The position numbers were made by a program, and so were the translations under genes. DNA of 6,442 nucleotides from DATKQI01 sp035532755. Its GTDB lineage: Bacteria > Pseudomonadota > Alphaproteobacteria > Acetobacterales > Acetobacteraceae. Under the pieces are notes generated by a model. It saw nothing but the letters and a program-made list of their open reading frames with translations. It was not told the DNA's origin and ran no database searches. Of the stretch, positions 1-5,924 are shown piece after piece (the first letter of the stretch is position 1; each line of letters begins with the position of its first letter). Location of the stretch: assembly GCA_035532755.1 (NCBI GenBank), contig DATKQI010000385.1, positions 1 to 6,442 of the forward strand, in the 5' to 3' direction.

Positions 1-1118
1 GTCAGCAGCGGTTCGATCGGCACGCCGGAGCGATCGCCGTGCGGCACCTGATGGATGTGCGGCTCGATCTTTTCCAGTAGGCCGAGGCGATCCAGCTCGG
101 CGACGATCGCCGCGCGTGCGGCGGCGCGATCCTGCCCGGCCAGGCCGCGGGTGAAGGCGGGATCGGCGATGCCCGCAACCGCTGCCAGATCGTCCTCGAT
201 CTCGGCGAGCGTGACGGCGGCGGCGCGATCCAGTACCGAGGGCATCGGCAGGCCGTGCCGGCGGCCGACTTCGAAATCGTTGAAATCATGTGCCGGCGTG
301 ATCTTCACCGCACCGGTGCCCTTCTCGGGGTCGGAGTAGGCATCGGCCACGATCGGGATGCGGCGGCCGACCAGCGGCAGGATGACGTGGCGACCGACCA
401 GATCGGCGAAACGCGGATCGTCCGGATGCACGGCCACCGCGACATCGCCCAGCATCGTCTCGGGCCGGGTGGTTGCCACGGTAATGAAACGATCTGGCAG
501 CCCATCCACCGGGTAGCGGATGTGCCACAGGCTGCCTTTCACCTCCCGGCTTTCCACCTCGAGGTCCGAGATGGCGGACCGGAACTTCGGGTCCCAGTTC
601 ACCAGCCGCCGGTCCCGGTAGATCAGGCCCTGGCGGTGCAGGGTGACGAACACCTCCCGCACCGCGGCGGACAGCCCCTCGTCCATCGTGAAGCGTTCGC
701 GCGCCCAGTCGGCCGATGCGCCAAGGCGATGAAGCTGGTTGATGATGGTGCTGCCGGACTCGGCCTTCCACTGCCACACCCGCTCCTCGAACGCCTCCCG
801 CCCCAGCGCCTCGCGCGTGGTGCCGGCGGCGGCGAGCTGGCGTTCCACCACCATCTGGGTGGCGATCCCCGCATGGTCCGTGCCGGCCTGCCAGAGCGCA
901 TCGCGGCCCTGCATGCGGCGGAAGCGGATCAGGGCGTCCTGCAAGGTGAAGGTGGTGGCATGGCCCATGTGCAGGCTGCCGGTGACGTTCGGCGGCGGGA
1001 ACATGATGGTGAACGGCTGCGCGTTGGAGCCGGGCGCGGCGGCGAAGGCGCCGGAGTCCTCCCAGCCGCGATACAGGCGCGTTTCGGCTTCGGCGGGATC
1101 GAAACTCTTGTTCAGCAT
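1..1118 (-). CDS. valS: Valyl-tRNA synthetase, N-terminal part (runs off left edge)
   Basis: Class I aminoacyl-tRNA synthetase that charges tRNA-Val with valine in the cytoplasm and edits mis-activated threonine. Read on the minus strand from ATG at 1118, the frame stays open for 372 codons to the window edge. The protein starts MLNKSFDPAEAE and carries the ValS block PPPNVTGSLHMGHA, with the HIGH-type ATP-binding motif as HMGH at residues 50-53, then DHAGIATQ at 81-88. The editing (CP1) domain begins with the threonine-rich motif ATTRPETMLGD near residues 215-225, followed by GTGAVKITPAHD. The KMSKS loop and anticodon-binding domain are beyond the left edge; the family is usually around 900 residues, so about 40% is present. 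The start lies 10 bases after the popZ stop with no strong Shine-Dalgarno, which fits translation within a tolC-popZ-valS transcript. Family assignment is very secure. Confidence 0.97.
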   Translation of the reverse strand, partial: MLNKSFDPAEAETRLYRGWEDSGAFAAAPGSNAQPFTIMFPPPNVTGSLHMGHATTFTLQDALIRFRRMQGRDALWQAGTDHAGIATQMVVERQLAAAGTTREALGREAFEERVWQWKAESGSTIINQLHRLGASADWARERFTMDEGLSAAVREVFVTLHRQGLIYRDRRLVNWDPKFRSAISDLEVESREVKGSLWHIRYPVDGLPDRFITVATTRPETMLGDVAVAVHPDDPRFADLVGRHVILPLVGRRIPIVADAYSDPEKGTGAVKITPAHDFNDFEVGRRHGLPMPSVLDRAAAVTLAEIEDDLAAVAGIADPAFTRGLAGQDRAAARAAIVAELDRLGLLEKIEPHIHQVPHGDRSGVPIEPLL

Positions 1119-1128
1119 GGGCGGCCGA

Positions 1129-1584
1129 TCAGGGCGTGAGGCGGTTGGTGAGGCGCTCGATCTCGGCATGGACCAGCCGTTCGACCAGCGGCGGAAGATG
1201 GGTGTCGAGCCACTGCTTCAGCAGCGGGCGGATCTCCTCGCGCACCAGATCCTCGATGGTCGGGCCGCCGCGATGGGTATGGGTGGACCGCTCGGCGATG
1301 ATCTGGCGCACCAGCGCGTCGACCGACACGGCGGCCGCGGCGGCCGTTTCGGGCGCCACCAGCGCGGGCGCCGCCGACTGTGGTGCGGGGGAAGGCGTGC
1401 CAAGGGAAGGCGGGGCCGGGTCGGACACCATCATCGTCTCATCCAGGATCAGCACGCCGGAATCGGCGGCGGGCGCGGGTGCGGCCGGCTCCTCGTTGAG
1501 GATGCGGCGGATCGAGGAGAGGATATCCTCCATCGACGGGTCCGTTCCGGGCTTCGGCGGCTCCGGCCCGCTTTCCGCGCTCAT
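1129..1584 (-). CDS. popZ: Cell-pole-organizing protein PopZ (DUF2497 family)
   Basis: A 151-residue protein of the PopZ/DUF2497 family. In Caulobacter PopZ self-assembles at the cell poles, anchors the chromosome origin through ParB and recruits polar signalling proteins. The N-terminal recruitment helix is clear (PSMEDILSSIRRIL, residues 16-29). Next comes a proline- and alanine-rich, presumably disordered linker (about 33-88). The C-terminal oligomerisation helices follow, with the signature TIEDLVREEIRPLLKQWLD (109-127) and LPPLVERLVHAEIERLTNR (130-148). The ATG at 1584 is 10 bases downstream of the tolC stop, and the stop is 10 bases before valS, so the three genes are probably cotranscribed. 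The position next to valS supports the assignment. The linker is shorter and less acidic than in Caulobacter PopZ as I remember it, so polar condensation may differ; that point is inference. Confidence 0.92.
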   Translation of the reverse strand: MSAESGPEPPKPGTDPSMEDILSSIRRILNEEPAAPAPAADSGVLILDETMMVSDPAPPSLGTPSPAPQSAAPALVAPETAAAAAVSVDALVRQIIAERSTHTHRGGPTIEDLVREEIRPLLKQWLDTHLPPLVERLVHAEIERLTNRLTP

Positions 1585-1594
1585 GCGGCGCTGC

Positions 1595-3016
1595 TCATTT
1601 GCCGCCGGTCATCCGCCGGCCGGCGGTGGGATCGCCGGTGCCGAACCAGGCGTTGTGCACGGCCCGGTAATAGGCGTTCTCGTCATACAGCGGCACCTGC
1701 AGGTTCAGGTCGCGCGCGGTGAGCCGGCCGACGGCGCCGGCGAGCGTGTAGGAATCGGTGACGAGCGTGGCGAGATTCTGCACCAGCGTGACGCGGGAAT
1801 TGAGCAGGGCCTGCTCGGCGTTCAGCACATCCTGCGTGGTGCGGCTGCCCACGATGGCCTCCCGCTCCACCCCGTCCAGCGCGATCTGGTTGGCCCGGAT
1901 CTGGGAACGCGTGCTCGCGATGGTGGCGCGCACGGCCACCAGCGCCTCCCACGCCTGGGCGGCCTGCTGCACGGCTTGGCGGCGGGCATCGTCCACCGCG
2001 TGCAAGCTTTGCAGCTCCTGCTGGCGGGCCTGACGGACCGTCGCATACTCGCTGCCGCCCTGGTAGAGCGGCACCGACAGGGTGGCGAGCACCTGCCCGC
2101 CCGAATCGGAGATATGCGCGGCGCTGACGTTGTTCTGCTGGAACGCGGAAGCCTGCACGCTGAGTGTGGGCATCAGCGCGCTGAACGCGACATCGATCGC
2201 ATCCTTCGCCGCCGCGTCGGTGAACTGGGCGGCGACCACGGTGGGATTGTTCACGGCGGCCAGTTGCGTCGCCTGCGCGACGCTTTTCACCGGCACATCC
2301 AGCGGCTGCGGCGCGGCCAGATCGCCGGGCAGCACGCCGACCTGCCGGCGGAAGGTGGCACGCGCGATCTGCAAGTTGCCTTCCGCCGTCTGGCGCTGGG
2401 CCACCGCGCCGGACAGCGCCGCCTCCGCCTGGGCCACATCGGTGCGGGTGATCTCGCCCACATGATAGCGGTCCTGCGTGGCCTGAAGCTGGCGGTTCAG
2501 CACATGCTGGTTATTGATGGCAAGCCCAAGCTGCTGCTGCGCCTGGATCACGCCGACATAGGCGTTCACCACATTCTGGAACACGGTCTGCTCGGTCGCG
2601 ATCAGCGTCGCCCGTTCCGAGCGGACCTGGTTCTTCGCCTGGTGGGTCTTCGCCGTCACCTTGCCGCCGCTGTAGATCGGCTGGGTGACGGTGGCCTGGG
2701 CGTTCAGCTCGTCACGGCTGGCGGACACGTTGGTGTTGCCGCCGAAGCCGGTCGGCTCGTTGGTGGTGCCGCCGACGTAGCCCGCGGTACCGCTGAGCAC
2801 CACGGTCGGCCGCCAGCCCGCCAGGGCCTGGGGCACGTTCTCGTCCGTCGCGCGCAGCTTCGCCCGCTCGGCCTGGAGCGTGGGATTGTTGGAATAGGCC
2901 GCCGCCAGGGCCTCGTTCAGCGTACGCGGCGGCTGCCCGCCGGGCGGGGCTGCCAAGGCGGAACCCGCCATCAGCGCCATCCCGAAGCCAACGGCCGCAC
3001 CCAGACGAAACGCCAT
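1595..3016 (-). CDS. tolC: TolC-family outer-membrane efflux/type I secretion channel
   Basis: Outer-membrane channel-tunnel protein, 473 residues. Members trimerise and join inner-membrane transporters and periplasmic adaptors for drug efflux or type I secretion. Residues 1-22 form a signal peptide with hydrophobic core and cleavage near GSALA/APP. The mature part shows the internal duplication of OEP proteins: repeat 1 about 33-228 and repeat 2 about 246-432. Matching landmarks are TQPIYSGGKV (111-120) against SVPLYQGG (314-321), and HVGEITRTDVAQAEAAL (185-201) against VGSRTTQDVLNAEQALL (389-405). NNPTLQAERAKLRA near the N terminus is also typical. The frame is open upstream to 3226, but I chose ATG 3016 because it creates the signal peptide and follows purine-rich GAGAGGAG and AAAGAGG stretches; the extension is arginine-rich and atypical. 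The 142-bp gap before it (3017-3158) holds no convincing promoter. No partner transporter is in the window, so the substrate is unknown. Confidence 0.93.
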   Translation of the reverse strand: MAFRLGAAVGFGMALMAGSALAAPPGGQPPRTLNEALAAAYSNNPTLQAERAKLRATDENVPQALAGWRPTVVLSGTAGYVGGTTNEPTGFGGNTNVSASRDELNAQATVTQPIYSGGKVTAKTHQAKNQVRSERATLIATEQTVFQNVVNAYVGVIQAQQQLGLAINNQHVLNRQLQATQDRYHVGEITRTDVAQAEAALSGAVAQRQTAEGNLQIARATFRRQVGVLPGDLAAPQPLDVPVKSVAQATQLAAVNNPTVVAAQFTDAAAKDAIDVAFSALMPTLSVQASAFQQNNVSAAHISDSGGQVLATLSVPLYQGGSEYATVRQARQQELQSLHAVDDARRQAVQQAAQAWEALVAVRATIASTRSQIRANQIALDGVEREAIVGSRTTQDVLNAEQALLNSRVTLVQNLATLVTDSYTLAGAVGRLTARDLNLQVPLYDENAYYRAVHNAWFGTGDPTAGRRMTGGK

Positions 3017-3137
3017 GCCTCTTTCCCCGCTCCTCTCGGCCCCGATCACGCCGGCCGCCGGCCAAACATCTGCCACACCGCCCGCCCCGACGCCAACGCT
3101 TTGCGTGCCGGGCACATCACCAGGCGGGCGGGGCTTG

Positions 3138-3180
3138 AAAAGCGGCGCCGACGGCCGATCAGAACGCGAAGGCCGGCGCC
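3138..3180 (-). terminator. Candidate intrinsic terminator over the stop of the isoaspartate-MT-like gene
   Basis: On the minus strand, GGCGC-CGGCC (3180-3171) can pair with GGCCG (3156-3152) and GCGCC (3148-3144), giving 10 base pairs with a 3-base bulge and a 14-base loop. It is followed by GCTTTTC at 3143-3137. The TGA stop of the methyltransferase-like gene (3161-3159) lies inside the loop. The T-run is only four long and GC-rich DNA forms many such stems, so it may be a partial or attenuating terminator ahead of tolC. Confidence 0.35.
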
Positions 3181-3833
3181 GGCCGGAATGCCGGCAGCAC
3201 CGGAGTCGCGCAGTCGAACACCGCACGCAGGGTGAGCCGTCCGCCGGCCGCCTCGCCCACTACCGCGCTCGCCCCCCGCCGCTCGCCGGCGCGCACCGTG
3301 ACCAGCCGGCCCGCGCCGGGCTTGAGCTGTGCGACGATGGCATCCGGCACGTGATGGACCGCACCCTCGATGAGGATGATATCCCACGGCGCGCCCGCCT
3401 CCCACCCGCGCGCGAGCGGGCCTTCCACGACGGCCACGCCGGGGGCCACCTGTGCGAGCATCGGCCGCGCGATGGCCAGCAGGTCCGGGCTTTCCTCCAA
3501 TGCTGTGACAGCCGGCCCGCAGGCGGCGAGCACCGCGGCGCCGTAGCCGGTGCCTGCCCCCACCACCAGGGCCTTTTCGCCCGCACGGGGCGCGGCCATC
3601 TGCACCAGCCGGGCCAGCACCATCGGCTCCATCAGCACCCGCCCGTTGCCGAGCGCCACGTCCTCGTCCGCATAGGCGAGCGCGATGGCGGCGGGCGGGA
3701 CGAAGCGCTCGCGCGGCAGGCTGCGCATCGCCGCGAGCAGCCGCGGGTCCGTCACCTTGTTCGGGCGGATCTGGCTGTCCACCATGCGGCTGCGGGCCTC
3801 GGCGAAGGGATCGGCGGCGGTGGCGATGTCCAT
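3159..3833 (-). CDS. Protein-L-isoaspartate O-methyltransferase family protein (divergent)
   Basis: A 224-residue SAM-dependent methyltransferase of the PIMT (pcm) family, whose classical members methylate isoaspartyl residues in aged proteins. The family N terminus is recognisable (RSRMVDSQIRPNKVTDPRLL, 14-33; RERFVPP, 41-47; LAYADEDVAL, 52-61). The SAM-binding motif I is ALVVGAGTGYGAAVLA (88-103), with the acidic residue after strand 2 in VTALEES (109-115). Where classical PIMT reads ISQP or ISAP, with the catalytic serine, this protein reads LMEP, with methionine at 68. The GDG motif is also replaced, by EGP at 137-139. Activity on isoaspartate is therefore doubtful. The gene sits upstream of tolC, an order I recall in many alphaproteobacteria. 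I chose ATG 3833 because it gives the family N terminus and lies downstream of a candidate promoter; the open frame to 4070 overlaps tam and looks unlike coding sequence. Confidence 0.87.
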   Translation of the reverse strand: MDIATAADPFAEARSRMVDSQIRPNKVTDPRLLAAMRSLPRERFVPPAAIALAYADEDVALGNGRVLMEPMVLARLVQMAAPRAGEKALVVGAGTGYGAAVLAACGPAVTALEESPDLLAIARPMLAQVAPGVAVVEGPLARGWEAGAPWDIILIEGAVHHVPDAIVAQLKPGAGRLVTVRAGERRGASAVVGEAAGGRLTLRAVFDCATPVLPAFRPAPAFAF

Positions 3834-3869
3834 GGCAGAACGGTTCCGGAAATGGCGGCGTCGCCCCGA

Positions 3870-3899
3870 TGTATAAAGGCGACCTGCGAGGAACGCCAA
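3870..3899 (-). promoter_or_regulatory. Candidate sigma70-type promoter for the isoaspartate-MT-like gene
   Basis: On the minus strand TTGGCG (3899-3894) and TATACA (3875-3870) are separated by 18 bases; reading the -10 as TTATAC gives 17. The predicted start of transcription is about 30 bases before the ATG at 3833. The -10 is an AT-rich patch in very GC-rich surroundings. The element fits in the 68-bp gap just after the tam stop codon (3902), so this gene could be transcribed independently of tam. Read-through from tam is also possible. Confidence 0.5.
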
Positions 3900-3901
3900 G
3901 A

Positions 3902-4672
3902 TCAGCGCGTCGCGACGATGAACAGCCGGGGAAAGGGCAGCAGCACGGTGCCATCGGCCAGCGCCGGGTAGGCCTGGCCGACGGCGGCATGGTACCGCGC
4001 GAGGTAGGCAGCCCGCTCGTCGGCGCCCAGGGGATCGAGAAAGGGGCGCAGGCCGCTGCCTTTGAACCACTCCACCACCGCGCCTGCCCCACCGGCGAGG
4101 GGGTGATGATAGGTGGTTCGCCAGATATCCACGGCGGCGACATCGCCCCGCAACGCGCGGTAGTACCAGTCGGCGCCGTGCCTGGCCGCGCGGGCCTTCG
4201 TGGCCCCGGCCAGCTTGTTCGCCCAGGGCCCGTCGGCGGCGATCTCGCGCATGAGGCGGTGCGCCGGCTCATCCAGGTTGTCGGGCATCTGCACGGCCAG
4301 GCTGCCGCCGGGCGCCAGCCTGGCGATGAGCGCCGGCAGGAGCGCGGCATGGTCCGGCACCCATTGCAGGACCGCGTTGGCCAGGATCACGTCAAAAGGG
4401 CCCGGGCTCCGCCACGTCGCGATATCATCGATTTCGAAGCGGATGTGCGGCAATCGCTTCCGCGCCGCGCCGATCATGTCGGCTGAGCTGTCCAATCCGG
4501 TGACGAGGGCATCCGGAAACCGGGCAAGCAGCAGTTCGGTCGAATTGCCAGGCCCGCACCCGATGTCCACGGCGGCGGCGACGTTCGCTGCCGGGATATT
4601 GGCCAGCAGATCCCGGACGGGACGGGTCCGTTCGTCTTCGAATTTGGTGTACTGCGTCGCGGACCAGCCCAT
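3902..4672 (-). CDS. tam: Trans-aconitate 2-methyltransferase
   Basis: SAM-dependent methyltransferase that esterifies trans-aconitate, a spontaneous isomer of cis-aconitate that inhibits aconitase; it acts in the cytoplasm. The 256-residue protein is close to E. coli Tam in length (about 252) and matches it along its whole span. Landmarks are ERTRPVRDLLANIP (14-27), motif I VDIGCGPGNSTELL (35-48), the acidic SAM ribose residue D61 in TGLDSSADMI, ILANAVLQWVPDH (96-108), LAVQMPDN (125-132), VDIWRTTYHH (181-190) and the C-terminal LPFPRLFIVATR (245-256). ATG at 4672 is chosen over GTG 4690 and ATG 4684. It is preceded by GGAG with 6-base spacing, and MGWSATQY aligns with the E. coli N terminus. 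It is transcribed divergently from the LysR gene at 4797, which may control it, and its stop abuts the promoter of the next gene. Confidence 0.94.
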   Translation of the reverse strand: MGWSATQYTKFEDERTRPVRDLLANIPAANVAAAVDIGCGPGNSTELLLARFPDALVTGLDSSADMIGAARKRLPHIRFEIDDIATWRSPGPFDVILANAVLQWVPDHAALLPALIARLAPGGSLAVQMPDNLDEPAHRLMREIAADGPWANKLAGATKARAARHGADWYYRALRGDVAAVDIWRTTYHHPLAGGAGAVVEWFKGSGLRPFLDPLGADERAAYLARYHAAVGQAYPALADGTVLLPFPRLFIVATR

Positions 4673-4678
4673 TGAACA

Positions 4679-4682
4679 CTCC
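4679..4682 (-). promoter_or_regulatory. Ribosome binding site that decides the tam start
   Basis: On the minus strand GGAG is followed by six bases (TGTTCA) and then ATG at 4672. It is a well-spaced Shine-Dalgarno and excludes the upstream in-frame starts at 4684 and 4690, because it lies at or downstream of them. Confidence 0.7.
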
Positions 4683-4720
4683 ATTGCCACCGGATCGGGG
4701 TGCGGCCATCGCCGGAGGCC

Positions 4721-4735
4721 GTATCGGAGGAATAC
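4721..4735. promoter_or_regulatory. Possible second LysR-type half-site pair (GTAT-N7-ATAC)
   Basis: GTAT (4721-4724), seven bases, then ATAC (4732-4735) form a short dyad with the same 4-mers and spacing as the stronger site at 4779-4795 but in the opposite order. Its centre is 59 bp from the centre of that site. It could be a secondary contact for a tetrameric regulator near the tam promoter. The arms are only 4 bp, so chance is a real possibility. Confidence 0.3.
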
Positions 4736-4778
4736 CCTCGCCTCGGCATGCCTTCCAGCCAGAGGATTGAAGGTTTAC

Positions 4779-4795
4779 GATACCTTCCAGGTATC
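4779..4795. promoter_or_regulatory. Candidate LysR-type operator, ATAC-N7-GTAT dyad
   Basis: GATACCT-TCC-AGGTATC is a perfect inverted repeat with 7-bp arms. Inside it, ATAC (4780-4783), seven bases and GTAT (4791-4794) match the consensus known for BenM, CatM and related LysR regulators, which also satisfies the general T-N11-A rule. It ends one base before the LysR start codon (4797) and covers that gene's AGG ribosome-binding bases (4789-4791). Occupancy should therefore repress the regulator gene. It lies about 115 bp upstream of the tam ATG, a distance that allows activation of tam. Assignment to this regulator is inference from position and subfamily. Confidence 0.6.
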
Positions 4796-4796
4796 A

Positions 4797-5771
4797 ATGA
4801 TCGACCTCCGCCATCTCCGCGCTTTCGTCGCCCTTGCCGAAGAAGCCCACGTGACCCGCGCGGCGGAACGGCTCGGCATGCGGCAACCACCGCTTACCCG
4901 GCTTCTGCGCGGGCTGGAGACGGAGCTTGACGTCCTGTTGATGAACCGGCTGCCGCGCGGCGTGCGGCCGACCGAAGCCGGGAAAGCCTTGCTGGCGGAA
5001 GCACGCGTGCTTCTGGCCAGGGCGGAGAAGCTGCCGGCGATCGTCCGGCAGGCAGCGCGCGGCGAGCAGGGCTGCCTTGCCGTGGGCTTCACCAGTTCAG
5101 CCGCGCTCCATCCCTTCATACCGGCGGTGTTGCGAGAATTCCGCGAGCGCCTGCCCGGCGTTACGGTGAATTTGGAAGAAGCCGGCACGGCAGAGCTGGT
5201 GGACGCACTCCTGAAGGAGCGGCTCGACGCGGCGTTCGTGCGTTCGCCGGTAGGCAGCCTGTCCGCCCTTCTGGTCGATTCCGTCCTGGACGAGCCCATG
5301 CTGGTCGCGTTGCCGGCCCGACACCCGTTGGCCGCGACGGCCTCTTCGTTGCCCCTCGCCGGGCTGGCGACGGAGGCATTCATCCTCTACCGCCGCTCCA
5401 CTGGCCCGGGGCTGTACGATGCGATCGTGGCGGCGTGCCGCGAGACAGGGTTCAGCCCCGCGATTGCGCAAGAAGCGCCACGCCTGCCCGCGACGCTCAG
5501 CCTGGTTGCAGCGGGCCTGGGCGTCTCGATCGTACCGGCTTCCATGCAGCGCCTGGGGGGAGAAGACATCGTCTATCGGGCGCTGACCGGATGCGCGGCG
5601 CTGTCGGCCCCGATCCATCTCGCGACACGACGGGCCAACCCGTCGCCTGCGGTATTGCAGTTTCGCCAACTGGTGCAGCACATGAGGCGCGCGCGCTGCG
5701 GAGCAGAATTCGGGCAGGGACGCGGCCAGACGCAGGCCGGGCTTGACCCGCCCCCCCGCAAGATCGGATAA
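4797..5771 (+). CDS. LysR-family transcriptional regulator
   Basis: A 324-residue LysR-type regulator, a DNA-binding protein that usually acts as a tetramer and responds to a small metabolite. The winged helix-turn-helix is at residues 1-60: LRHLRAFVALAEEAHVTRAA, then RLGMRQPPLTRLLRGLE (25-41), with the wing ending in RPTEAGKALL. The QPPL(S/T)R form and the MxLRHLR start resemble the BenM/CatM/CbnR branch. The effector-binding domain runs from about 92 to 296 (GCLAVGFTSSAALHPFIPAVLREFRE at the front, LSLVAAGLGVSIVPASMQRL at 234-253). ATG 4797 has an AGG five bases upstream; the frame is open back to 4200 but that part is tam antisense. The last 27 residues (298-324) extend past the usual LysR end and overlap the candidate tRNA-Cys promoter. 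Being divergent from tam suggests regulation by aconitate-like compounds, but the ligand is not visible in the sequence. Confidence 0.92.
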   Translation: MIDLRHLRAFVALAEEAHVTRAAERLGMRQPPLTRLLRGLETELDVLLMNRLPRGVRPTEAGKALLAEARVLLARAEKLPAIVRQAARGEQGCLAVGFTSSAALHPFIPAVLREFRERLPGVTVNLEEAGTAELVDALLKERLDAAFVRSPVGSLSALLVDSVLDEPMLVALPARHPLAATASSLPLAGLATEAFILYRRSTGPGLYDAIVAACRETGFSPAIAQEAPRLPATLSLVAAGLGVSIVPASMQRLGGEDIVYRALTGCAALSAPIHLATRRANPSPAVLQFRQLVQHMRRARCGAEFGQGRGQTQAGLDPPPRKIG

Positions 5772-5772
5772 G
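5743..5772 (+). promoter_or_regulatory. Candidate promoter of tRNA-Cys
   Basis: TTGACC (5743-5748) and GATAAG (5767-5772) are spaced by 18 bases, or by 17 if the -10 is read as GGATAA. The -35 matches the consensus at five of six positions. The predicted start is near 5779, about 33 bases before the mature tRNA. The element lies inside the 3' end of the LysR gene, whose TAA stop is part of the -10. Confidence 0.5.
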
Positions 5773-5786
5773 CCGGCGCGCATTCT

Positions 5787-5807
5787 GGCGTTGCCTTGGG
5801 CGTTGCC
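5787..5807 (+). repeat. Short direct repeat in the tRNA leader
   Basis: GGCGTTGCC occurs at 5787-5795 and again at 5799-5807, a 12-bp period, within the predicted tRNA-Cys leader. No function is evident; it may be a slippage duplication. Confidence 0.4.
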
Positions 5808-5811
5808 GTGA

Positions 5812-5885
5812 GGTCCGGTGGCAGAGTGGTGATGCAGCGGACTGCAAATCCGCGAATGTGGGTTCGATTCCCGCCCGGACCTCCA
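5812..5885 (+). tRNA. tRNA-Cys (anticodon GCA)
   Basis: The full cloverleaf can be folded. The acceptor stem is GGTCCGG (5812-5818) with CCGGACC (5875-5881), and the D arm is 5821-5835. The anticodon stem GCGGA/TCCGC (5837-5841, 5849-5853) closes the loop CTGCAAA with anticodon GCA at 5844-5846. The T stem GTGGG/CCCGC (5858-5862, 5870-5874) closes loop TTCGATT. The discriminator is U (5882), a known cysteine identity base, and CCA is encoded at 5883-5885. The gene is intact. Its 3' end lies beside an integrase gene, so it is the probable integration target. Confidence 0.97.
5861..5885 (+). other. Probable attachment site core (att) in the tRNA-Cys 3' end
   Basis: P4-type integrases commonly recombine within the T-loop-to-3'-end segment of a tRNA gene, and the element restores that segment. 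Here the T arm and acceptor 3' strand (5861-5885) are followed 141 bases later by such an integrase. The exact core cannot be defined without the second copy at the far end of the element. Confidence 0.5.
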
Positions 5886-5887
5886 CA

Positions 5888-5904
5888 ACGGCTTTCGCAG
5901 CCGT
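5888..5904 (+). terminator. Hairpin just after tRNA-Cys
   Basis: ACGGCT (5888-5893), loop TTCGC, AGCCGT (5899-5904) give a perfect 6-bp stem starting two bases after the tRNA CCA end. There is no T-run, since A- and C-rich sequence follows. It could mark a 3' processing or weak termination point, or belong to the element end. Confidence 0.35.
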
Positions 5905-5924
5905 CCGAAACCCTCCGAAAACCC
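5904..5924 (+). repeat. Tandem near-repeat between tRNA-Cys and the integrase
   Basis: TCCGAAACCC (5904-5913) is followed directly by TCCGAAAACCC (5914-5924), differing by one A. Short direct repeats near an att site can be integrase arm-type binding sites, the likely ligands of the DUF4102 domain. Two copies alone do not prove this. Confidence 0.4.

Noticed and set aside
255..1139. Plus-strand open frame of 294 codons
   Set aside because: Antisense to valS, whose minus-strand frame shows the HMGH motif and editing-domain motif.
3078..3131. 9-bp inverted repeat CCGCCCGCC / GGCGGGCGG in the tolC upstream gap
   Set aside because: Low-complexity GC sequence with a 36-base loop, expected by chance at this composition and with no adjoining T-run.
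3017..3158. tolC promoter in the 142-bp gap
   Set aside because: TTGGCG at 3096-3091 (minus strand) has only CAGATG at 18-base spacing as a -10, too weak to call. tolC may be expressed by read-through or from a promoter I cannot recognise.
1136..3235. Long plus-strand open frame of 699 codons
   Set aside because: It is antisense to tolC and popZ, which have clear family motifs. Its translation is Arg/His/Gly-rich with no recognisable domain, as expected from a high-GC shadow frame.
3834..4070. Upstream extension of the isoaspartate-MT-like frame by 79 codons
   Set aside because: It overlaps the 3' part of tam in another frame, crosses the candidate promoter and is arginine-rich without family similarity.
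3046..4350. Minus-strand open frame of 434 codons over tam and the isoaspartate-MT-like gene
   Set aside because: It is in a different frame from both genes, which carry full sets of methyltransferase motifs in their own frames.
4200..4796. Upstream in-frame extension of the LysR gene by 199 codons
   Set aside because: It lies antisense to tam and has no domain. The standard LysR N terminus begins at the ATG at 4797 with an AGG at proper spacing.
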